Source: UBA4486 sp041984885 (GTDB taxonomy: Bacteria; Pseudomonadota; Gammaproteobacteria; Eutrophobiales; Eutrophobiaceae). Taken from it: a stretch of DNA of 25,014 bases. Positions 8,879 to 14,686 of this stretch are shown here, in pieces. Position numbers and translations under genes: made by a program. Where the stretch lies: positions 1-25,014 of the forward strand of contig JBHIXH010000035.1 of NCBI GenBank assembly GCA_041984885.1, written 5' to 3'. The notes beneath the pieces are model-generated. The model did no database searches and had not been told where the DNA came from. It saw nothing but the letters and a program-made list of their open reading frames with translations. Position 1 is the first letter of the stretch. Each line of letters begins with the position of its first letter.

Positions 8879-9379
8879 TCATTTAAAAATTGAAAACTGC
8901 ACAGTATTCCCTTCGCGAATGCCCAGCCTTTCTGTTTCACCCGCGTTAATTTCCAGCACTGCTCGCACCGCTGAACCGGATGCTATCATTGAAGTGCTAT
9001 GTGGCTCTGCATTCCTGTGAATCCTGATTATTTTCCCACCGCTTGAGATAAACAGGATATCAAGCGGGATATACGTATTTTTCATCCAGAATGACACCTG
9101 TCTGTCGCTATGATAATCGAATAACATGCCGTGACGTGGCGCCAGATTCTGTCTGAACATTAAACCCTGGCGACGTTGCTCCGGCGTCGTTGCGAGTTCA
9201 ATAGTGAAATCCAGCTTGCGTCCGTCACTCGTCCTGATGATCAGTTCATGGTTGTCATCCGAGGCAACGGACACCGAACCTGAAACCACGAAATATAAAA
9301 TCAGAATGCGGAAAAGCTTCACGCAAATTCCCGTGTTTTTTGCTGTCCGGAGTCTCGACATGCCTGTTTTTTCCCGCAT
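8879..9379 (-). CDS. DUF192 family exported protein
   Basis: A 166-residue protein with a signal-peptide-like hydrophobic stretch (residues 20-40, ending near VSVAS) and a complete DUF192 domain: ELATTPEQRRQGLMFRQNL (61-79), HGMLFDY (83-89), VSFWMKNTYIPLDILFI (95-111), and a late AVLEINAGETERLGI. The family is widespread and its function is unknown; the role is probably periplasmic. The start is uncertain: ATG at 9379 gives an extended n-region, while ATG at 9361 leaves a more usual signal peptide and has GGGA upstream. It is divergent from the SRPBCC gene and convergent with the membrane fusion gene. Confidence 0.88.
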   Translation of the reverse strand: MREKTGMSRLRTAKNTGICVKLFRILILYFVVSGSVSVASDDNHELIIRTSDGRKLDFTIELATTPEQRRQGLMFRQNLAPRHGMLFDYHSDRQVSFWMKNTYIPLDILFISSGGKIIRIHRNAEPHSTSMIASGSAVRAVLEINAGETERLGIREGNTVQFSIFK

Positions 9380-9510
9380 GCTGGCTTCAAGTGAATTTCG
9401 ACGTGCACTTATTCGTCGCTACTATTAGTATATGCGGTTTTTCGGGCAGCGGAATTATTTCCACTCCCTGCCCTCTAAAAATAACGACTGAATCTTTATG
9501 GAGAGGATTA

Positions 9511-10047
9511 ATGAATAACGTATTTAAAACCATACTGGTCTCTTTCATACTCCTGCCAGGCCTTGTACTGGCTCATGGCCCGACACCTTTAAAGTTCGAT
9601 ATATCGGCAGAACTCAATGCCAGCCCGGATGAAGTATGGGCTGCAGTGAATGACCTCTGCAATGTCAAAGCATGGAATGAGTCAATCACCGAATGCTCTG
9701 CTGCCGGCGAAGGATTAGGTGCAACCAGAGAACTGACACTGGATAACGGTGAGATACTGACCGAAGAAGTCACCAAGGTTCAGGCAGACAGAAAACGTAT
9801 CCTGACAACGCTGAAAGTTGAACAAGGCAGAATTATTAAAGATATGCCAATCCGTTCCATGGGCACCTTCCTGTCCGTCAGTGAAAGCGGCTCCGGCTCA
9901 AAAGTGCAGATTCGTGGCACTGCCTATGCGGCCTTTGAAGGCAAGTCTGCGCCACCGGATATGTCCGATGAGTTTTGTCAGGCGGCAGTAGAATCGTTAC
10001 ACACGAAAACGATAGAGGGAATTAAAAAACAGTTTGGCAGCAATTAA
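9511..10047 (+). CDS. Exported SRPBCC (START-like) fold protein
   Basis: A 178-residue protein. The start at ATG 9511 is chosen over the longer upstream frame because GGAGAGG at 9500-9506 is well placed and the protein then opens with a clean signal peptide (MNNVFKTILVSFILLPGLVLA). The mature part fits a Bet v1/polyketide-cyclase-like SRPBCC fold: the opening FDISAELNASPDEVWAAVNDL, then ITECSAAGEGLGATRELTLDNG, a hydrophobic core and a long C-terminal helix (VESLHTKTIEGIKKQF). Such folds form a cavity for a small hydrophobic ligand. The next gene, a beta-propeller also with a signal peptide, begins 25 bases downstream, so the two are probably co-transcribed. The ligand is unknown. Confidence 0.75.
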   Translation: MNNVFKTILVSFILLPGLVLAHGPTPLKFDISAELNASPDEVWAAVNDLCNVKAWNESITECSAAGEGLGATRELTLDNGEILTEEVTKVQADRKRILTTLKVEQGRIIKDMPIRSMGTFLSVSESGSGSKVQIRGTAYAAFEGKSAPPDMSDEFCQAAVESLHTKTIEGIKKQFGSN

Positions 10048-10072
10048 CCAGGTTATGCACAAAGCAGAATAG

Positions 10073-11017
10073 ATGAGAAGTCTGCTCATTCTAATTTACT
10101 GGGCCGTGGCCAACCTCGCCATGGCCCAGGACCTGGCCTTTATCACCAATCAACTGGAAGACACGGTATCTGTCATCGATACTGCTGGAAATTCAATAGT
10201 AAAAACCATTCAGGTCGGTCATAAACCTGCCGGTGTTATGGTCAGCCATGATAACAGGCATGCCTACATATCCAGCCCCGGGAACCAGGAAATCAGCGTC
10301 ATTGATACCAGGTCACTCGAAGTTATCAATTCGCTGAGGGTGGGACAATCTCCTCTCGCCATTACTCTCAGTCACGACGATAAAAAATTATTTGTTGCTG
10401 ACTGGTACATGGATACGGTCTTTTTAATCAACACAGAAACACTTGAAATTGAAAAGCAATACCAGGCAGGAGACGCACCCTCTGGCCTCGCAATCTCGAG
10501 TGACGATAAATTACTGTTCGTTGCAAATAAAAATGACAACTCGGTCATGTTTATAGCGGTTGATTCCGGTGACGTTCAATCTGAAGTCAACGTCGGCACA
10601 GCACCTTTTGGCATTACGCTTGATGACGAGAAGCAGTTACTCTACGTGGTGAATGTTCAATCAGAAGATGTGACTGTCGTTGATATTCAAACGGCGAAAG
10701 TCATTAACACTTTTCCGGTCGATACCTTTCCCTATATTGTGTCCATTGATAAAAAGAACAATCACCTGTTTGTAACGAACAAGCGAGCCAGCACTGTCTC
10801 GGTTATAAACAGGGACACGTACGAAGAAGTAAAGCAGATCGATGTCGGCGAATTTCCGGAAGGGATAAACATTCATCCTGATGGCCATAGCATGTATGTA
10901 GCCAACTGGTTTGATGGCACCGTGTCGGTGATCGACACAAAAACACTGGAAGTCATACAAACGGTCGAAACCGGCGACGGCTCCAGGGCCTATGGTAATT
11001 TCATGTCAACAAGATAA
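10073..11017 (+). CDS. Periplasmic YVTN-type beta-propeller protein
   Basis: A 314-residue protein with a signal peptide (about residues 1-18, ending AMAQ). The rest consists of about seven repeats of roughly 42 residues with the pattern 'xxvxNxxdxtVSVIDtxtxxvxxtixVGxxPxGixxsxDxxxlyV', for example VSVIDTAGNSIVKTIQVG and VINSLRVGQSPLAITLS. This is the YncE/YVTN beta-propeller signature; members bind partners, DNA or ligands, or act as accessory proteins in periplasmic redox systems. No heme site is seen. It is probably translated from the same mRNA as the SRPBCC gene. Relatives sit near PQQ-dependent dehydrogenase genes in some methylotrophs, but none is visible here, so the role is unassigned. 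Confidence 0.82.
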   Translation: MRSLLILIYWAVANLAMAQDLAFITNQLEDTVSVIDTAGNSIVKTIQVGHKPAGVMVSHDNRHAYISSPGNQEISVIDTRSLEVINSLRVGQSPLAITLSHDDKKLFVADWYMDTVFLINTETLEIEKQYQAGDAPSGLAISSDDKLLFVANKNDNSVMFIAVDSGDVQSEVNVGTAPFGITLDDEKQLLYVVNVQSEDVTVVDIQTAKVINTFPVDTFPYIVSIDKKNNHLFVTNKRASTVSVINRDTYEEVKQIDVGEFPEGINIHPDGHSMYVANWFDGTVSVIDTKTLEVIQTVETGDGSRAYGNFMSTR

Positions 11018-11059
11018 TACCTGACCGTCAGCAGAGATCCCGCGACAGCTTCAACGGCA

Positions 11060-11089
11060 GGCTAGTGTTATTGATCAATAGCTGTTTTT
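11060..11089 (+). terminator. Weak terminator-like hairpin after the beta-propeller gene
   Basis: GGCTA (11060-11064) can pair with TAGCT (11079-11083) using one G-T pair. Inside it lies the perfect palindrome TATTGATCAATA (11069-11080), and a run of five T follows at 11085-11089. Stem strength is low, so this is tentative. Confidence 0.3.
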
Positions 11090-12094
11090 CTAACCCTGTT
11101 CCAGCAGATTACGCAGGTCTATCACCGCGGCGTTTGCTCGGGAGATGTAGGACGCCATAATTAACGAGTGATTCGTTAAAAATCCAAAGCCGGTGCCATT
11201 AAGTATCATCGGACTCCAGATAGTGTCCTGCGTGGCTTCCAGTTCGCGAATAATCTGTCGCAGGCTGACACGGGCGTTTTTCTTCGCCAGAACCTCGTCC
11301 AGATCGATCTCCATTGCTTTCAGAAAATGTAACAGCGCCCAGGCCGAGCCTCTCGCCTCATAAAACACATCATCGATCTCCAGCCAGGGCGTTTTTACCT
11401 CAACCTGTTTCGGTGTCTGTGTTGACTGCCTGGCAACGGCATCTCCCTGCAGGTCTGTATTGATACGCATTTGTCCGACACTTGCACTCAGGCGTTGCGA
11501 CAAGCTACCGAGCCGTTTCTCCACGATTGCCAGCCAGTCGCGCAGGTTATCGGCGCGTGCATAGAATTGCGCCTGCTGATCACCTACTTCAGTCAATCGT
11601 TTTTGATAGCGTTTGACCGCTGCGATCGCCTGCTTGTATTTCGTCTCACTGGCCGGAAACATCCATGATTCGGTATCGATATGAAAATCCGGATCGGCGG
11701 ACATCAGGTCTGAATCCTCGGTCGATTGTGTTTGCGATCGACTGAAATCATTGCGCAGAGCCCGGGCCATATCGCGAATCTGTGTCACGACACCAAATTC
11801 CCAGTTAGGAATATTGTCCATGATCACACCCGGCGGCAGCACATCGTTACTTAAATAACCGCCCGGTTTATACAACAGCGTTTCACCAACCTGTATCAAG
11901 GCTGCTGTTGTGGCAAACCCGGTCACCAGCTGTTCTTCATCACCGTTCTGGCCAATGGCAACGGTACGCGCATCAAACGTGTCGGGTTCGGTGTCCCAGT
12001 AAAACATTAACACCAGGTTGATCAGCACAAGGGCCGCCAGGCCAATAATCAGCGCTTGCTTTAGTCGTGGTTTATCCGGGTCGGGTGATGTCAT
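11090..12094 (-). CDS. DUF2333 family membrane protein
   Basis: A 334-residue protein with a single N-terminal membrane segment (about residues 13-31). A soluble region follows with the conserved DUF2333 stretch: TAALIQVGETLLYKPGGY and LSNDVLPPGV, a NWEFGVVTQIRDM segment, and FHIDTESWMFPASE in the middle. Helical segments follow, with SAWALLHFLKAMEIDL and a C-terminal NGTGFGFLTNHSLIMASYIS. The family is conserved in gammaproteobacteria and has no known function; topology predicts one inner-membrane anchor with most of the protein in the periplasm. The start is supported by the strong Shine-Dalgarno GGAAGAGG just before the ATG. It is divergent from the Sel1 cluster across 142 bases. Confidence 0.88.
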   Translation of the reverse strand: MTSPDPDKPRLKQALIIGLAALVLINLVLMFYWDTEPDTFDARTVAIGQNGDEEQLVTGFATTAALIQVGETLLYKPGGYLSNDVLPPGVIMDNIPNWEFGVVTQIRDMARALRNDFSRSQTQSTEDSDLMSADPDFHIDTESWMFPASETKYKQAIAAVKRYQKRLTEVGDQQAQFYARADNLRDWLAIVEKRLGSLSQRLSASVGQMRINTDLQGDAVARQSTQTPKQVEVKTPWLEIDDVFYEARGSAWALLHFLKAMEIDLDEVLAKKNARVSLRQIIRELEATQDTIWSPMILNGTGFGFLTNHSLIMASYISRANAAVIDLRNLLEQG

Positions 12095-12198
12095 TGCCTC
12101 TTCCTTTACCTGCTCTGGTTTTATGTATGGGCCAGATTGTCGAATTCAATCGCTTTTTCGAGTTTACCGGCTGCCCTGTTAATGTCTGTCAGTCGGAT

Positions 12199-12204
12199 TA
12201 TAAT
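12199..12204 (+). promoter_or_regulatory. Putative -10 box (TATAAT) for the Sel1 cluster
   Basis: A consensus TATAAT lies 33 bases before the ATG of the first Sel1 gene. Transcription would start near 12211, giving a leader of about 26 bases. The -35 region 16-17 bases upstream (near 12176-12182) is poor, so the promoter may need an activator or be weak. An eight-codon open frame (12214-12240) ends in TGA overlapping the gene's ATG (ATGA). It lacks a clear ribosome site, so it may be incidental. Confidence 0.45.
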
Positions 12205-12236
12205 TAAACCAGTATGAAATTATCGGGTACCAGCGC

Positions 12237-13034
12237 ATGAATACCAGGTTGATTGTTGCCGTTTCATTATTTCTGCTCCTGTTCCAGGCTGTGCGTGGCG
12301 AGGAAGAAGAGAAAACGATCACGTACAAAATCGGTGGTAAGGAATACACCGTTACCGAGTCAGAGAACCCGGAGCTGGCAAAGTTCATGGAAAAAATTGA
12401 ACAGATTGCCGAACAAACCCGAGGCGGTGATGAACAGACGCCGGAACAGAAACCTGCACCGGAACCGGTAGCGACCACACCGGCAAAGCAACCGAAACTT
12501 GGGGCCACAGCCGAATCCGCCGAAGCCCTGTACAACAAAGGCGATTTTGAGTCCGCCTATGAACACTACAAGGAGTTATCCGCGAACGGTGATGATGAGG
12601 CCAGTTTGATGCTCGCTGTCATGCATAGCAAGGGACAAGGGGTTGAAGCGGATGAAGTGGCAGCGCATGCCTGGTTTTCCCGTTCGGCCGAGCAAGGCAA
12701 TCAATCGGCTGCCGAATTTGTCGATAATGCCCGACTGACCGATGCCCAGAAAGAGAAGGCGCAGGGTGTCTACGGTGAAATTTCAAAAGAACTGGATGAA
12801 CCGGACAAGGCGGAATCAGCAGCGACGACGTACTCAAAGATTCAGCGATCCAGTTCTATCAACACACAACCTTCAACCGTCGCACGGACTGACCAGTCCA
12901 AACTAACTGTGAAAACGTACAATCGGGCACCTGCCGGTTCGTACGATGCCAGTCCGGCGAGGACGTACGATAATGCCCCGGTCAAATCGTATGGCGCCGA
13001 GCGGTTTGAACTGGAAAAATACCGCACGGAGTAA
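12237..13034 (+). CDS. Exported Sel1-repeat protein with Tyr-rich octapeptide tail
   Basis: A 265-residue protein with a signal peptide (about residues 1-20, after which EEEEKTITYKIGG begins). An acidic, Pro-rich linker (around 70-95) is followed by one to two Sel1/TPR-like repeats (ALYNKGDFESAYEHYKELS and AHAWFSRSAEQGNQSAAEF). The C-terminus carries four tandem eight-residue units, [TS]-Y-x-x-[AS]-P-x-x, at residues 227-258: TYNRAPAG, SYDASPAR, TYDNAPVK and a degenerate SYGAERFE. Sel1 repeats are protein-protein interaction modules; the octapeptide tail has no assignment I can make. It is the first of three exported small proteins in tandem. No clear Shine-Dalgarno precedes the start. Confidence 0.75.
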   Translation: MNTRLIVAVSLFLLLFQAVRGEEEEKTITYKIGGKEYTVTESENPELAKFMEKIEQIAEQTRGGDEQTPEQKPAPEPVATTPAKQPKLGATAESAEALYNKGDFESAYEHYKELSANGDDEASLMLAVMHSKGQGVEADEVAAHAWFSRSAEQGNQSAAEFVDNARLTDAQKEKAQGVYGEISKELDEPDKAESAATTYSKIQRSSSINTQPSTVARTDQSKLTVKTYNRAPAGSYDASPARTYDNAPVKSYGAERFELEKYRTE

Positions 13035-13039
13035 ACCAG

Positions 13040-13070
13040 ACCGGTCGGCCCATGCCGTCTGATGACCGGT
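13040..13070 (+). repeat. Inverted repeat between the two Sel1 genes
   Basis: ACCGGTC at 13040-13046 and GACCGGT at 13064-13070 form a perfect 7-bp inverted repeat with a 17-base loop in the 76-base gap. The first arm is itself part of the palindrome GACCGGTC. There is no T-tract afterwards, so an attenuator or RNA-processing hairpin is as likely as a terminator. Confidence 0.4.
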
Positions 13071-13110
13071 TCCCTCTAAAGAAACCCTCAAGCGAACCGA
13101 TAGCGTTCGT

Positions 13111-13599
13111 ATGCGCCTGATTCCGTTTTTAATAGCGTCGATTTTACTCTGGCCGCCGCCGGCGTTGGCCGACACGGATCGGGCCCTGATCGCCTATGAG
13201 CAGGGAGATATCACAACGGCAGTCAGGGAGTTGGAAAAGATTGCGAAACAAGGTGACCCGGTCGCCCAGCATCATCTCGGCTTTATCTATTTCAACGGCG
13301 AAGGCCTCGGGCAAAACGATAAAAAGGCCTTTTACTGGTTTAACCAGTCGGCACGACGCGGCTACGCGCCATCACAGGACGTATTGGCCTACATGTACAA
13401 CCATGGCCGCGGTGTTGAGCCTGACAAGATCCGGGCCTATGTCTGGTACAGCCTGGCCGCCTCCAATGGCATATTCCTTGCTCAATCCATCAGAAAGAAA
13501 TTGTCAGAAGAACTGAGTTCTATCGAAATGATACAGGCCGACCTGATGGTCGAGGATTACTTGAAAACCTATCGAGGCAAAACAGAAAACAGTGACTAA
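13111..13599 (+). CDS. Exported Sel1-repeat protein
   Basis: A 162-residue protein with a signal peptide (residues 1-20, ending PPPALA). Sel1 repeats follow: ITTAVRELEKIAKQGDPVAQHHLGFIYFNGEGLGQNDKKAFYWFNQSARRGYAPSQ, then AYMYNHGRGVEPDKIRAYVWYSLAASNG, in the typical 'A..LG..Y..G.Gv..d...A..Wy..AA..G' spacing. The predicted location is periplasm or outer membrane, and the role probably scaffolding. The next gene starts before this one ends (8-base overlap), which indicates translational coupling. No recognisable ribosome binding site precedes the ATG. Confidence 0.85.
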   Translation: MRLIPFLIASILLWPPPALADTDRALIAYEQGDITTAVRELEKIAKQGDPVAQHHLGFIYFNGEGLGQNDKKAFYWFNQSARRGYAPSQDVLAYMYNHGRGVEPDKIRAYVWYSLAASNGIFLAQSIRKKLSEELSSIEMIQADLMVEDYLKTYRGKTENSD

Positions 13600-13960
13600 C
13601 TTATTGATTAAAAGACTTTTTTTTATCTCGCTGGGATTCAGCATTGGCTTTCCGGTGACCGCGCTCTCCGAACTGCAGGCAGCACGCCCGCAAAGCCTGT
13701 ATGAAAACCGTACCTGCCAGCAGTTGTACCTGGCGGCCGCCCAACTGGAAAACAAGGCGCTGAATTACAAATCGGACCTGTTCAACCAGGAAAACAACAC
13801 GGTCGCAAGTATTGTCAGTACCGTCTTTACACCGGCGCTGTATTTCCTGGGTTATTCGAATCTGATGAGCTTCAAATCCAAACGCGAGGCACACCATTCG
13901 AATATGGAGCTGAATAAAATACGTTACCGGATGGCCGAAAAGCGTTGTTTTCAAAGATAA
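13592..13960 (+). CDS. Small exported protein of unknown function
   Basis: A 122-residue protein starting at GTG, overlapping the preceding Sel1 gene by 8 bases; GAGG at 13575-13578 could serve as ribosome site. A signal peptide (about 1-25) leads to a mature protein with a Cys in NRTCQQLY and another near the end (EKRCFQR), which could form a disulfide. A central hydrophobic segment with TVFTPALYFLGY may touch the membrane, and helices flank it. I recall similar small Cys...Cys exported proteins in gammaproteobacteria but no named family. Context suggests it works with the Sel1 proteins. Confidence 0.7.
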   Translation: MTNLLIKRLFFISLGFSIGFPVTALSELQAARPQSLYENRTCQQLYLAAAQLENKALNYKSDLFNQENNTVASIVSTVFTPALYFLGYSNLMSFKSKREAHHSNMELNKIRYRMAEKRCFQR

Positions 13961-14001
13961 TTTTTGTCTTCTTTAAAGTAAATTCTATGCACTACTGAAT
14001 A

Positions 14002-14025
14002 GTGAATATTTTATTGAATATTCAC
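14002..14025. promoter_or_regulatory. Perfect 9-bp inverted repeat: candidate TetR operator
   Basis: GTGAATATT (14002-14010), six bases, then AATATTCAC (14017-14025) form a perfect 24-bp dyad, 22 bases before the ATG of the TetR-family gene. It is AT-rich, against the more balanced flanking sequence. Length and placement are what an autoregulated TetR operator would show; there is no T-tract to make it a terminator. Binding by this TetR is an inference. Confidence 0.55.
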
Positions 14026-14047
14026 AAGTAATTGGCATACTTTGCTG

Positions 14048-14686
14048 ATGGAGGCAGCAAAATCAATCCAGACTGATCCGACGATACGGGATCGTATCAA
14101 ACACGCCGCGCTGTCCCGCTTCAGTCATTACGGTTATAACAAGACAACGATGGCGGAAATAGCGGCCGATTCCGGCATGTCCACGGCAAACATTTACCGC
14201 TATTTTGAGAACAAGCAGGAAATTGCCAGCGAGTGTGTTAGTAACTGTATTGCGGAACGCATCGACAGGGTCAGGACTGCCGTTGCCGCGACACCGAATA
14301 ACGCCAGCGAACAACTCCGAACGTTCGTACTCGAATTACTCAATGGCTGCCATTCCACCTGGTCACAGGAAGAAAAGATCCATGAACTCGTTGTGTTCAT
14401 AACGAACGAAAGGCCGGAGATCGTCCACCAGAAAATCACAGTGCTGATTCAGCAAATCAAACAGATATTACAAACAGGGGCGGATTCCGGTGATTTCCTG
14501 ATTACGGATTTGGATAAAACGGCCCGTGCTATCTATTCTTCTATCTCGGTCTTCGATGTGCCATTATTCATGAACTTTTACTCGTTGCAGGACTTTCAGC
14601 AACGTGCTCACGAAGTCGTTGATTTGATCTTGCTGGGTTTAGCATCTCACACCAACCGTCAACACAAGGAAAGGATGCCAACATGA
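14048..14686 (+). CDS. TetR/AcrR family transcriptional regulator
   Basis: A 212-residue regulator. The N-terminal helix-turn-helix is clear: RIKHAALSRFSHYGYNKTT, then AEIAADSGMSTANIYRYFENKQEI, the TetR DNA-binding signature. The C-terminal ligand domain is divergent, as is normal. I use ATG 14048; a TTG six bases upstream is possible, and neither has a good Shine-Dalgarno. Its stop overlaps the exporter's ATG (ATGA), so the regulator and the pump are translationally coupled. It is probably a repressor of its own operon through the dyad at 14002-14025. The inducer is unknown and is likely to be related to the pump's cargo. Confidence 0.9.
   Translation: MEAAKSIQTDPTIRDRIKHAALSRFSHYGYNKTTMAEIAADSGMSTANIYRYFENKQEIASECVSNCIAERIDRVRTAVAATPNNASEQLRTFVLELLNGCHSTWSQEEKIHELVVFITNERPEIVHQKITVLIQQIKQILQTGADSGDFLITDLDKTARAIYSSISVFDVPLFMNFYSLQDFQQRAHEVVDLILLGLASHTNRQHKERMPT

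Noticed and set aside
9444..9473. Inverted repeat GGGCAG...CTGCCC in the SRPBCC leader considered as a riboswitch or attenuator
   Set aside because: Only a 6-bp outer stem and a 3-bp inner stem are visible, with no conserved riboswitch core, so there is not enough support.
9340..9510. N-terminal extension of the SRPBCC gene in frame upstream of 9511
   Set aside because: The strong ribosome site and clean signal peptide at 9511 show translation starts there. The extension would bury the signal peptide and overlaps the divergent DUF192 gene.
12214..12240. Eight-codon open frame ending in ATGA overlap with the first Sel1 gene, considered as a leader peptide
   Set aside because: There is no ribosome binding site, no codon bias for a regulatory amino acid and no attenuator hairpin, so it is probably chance.
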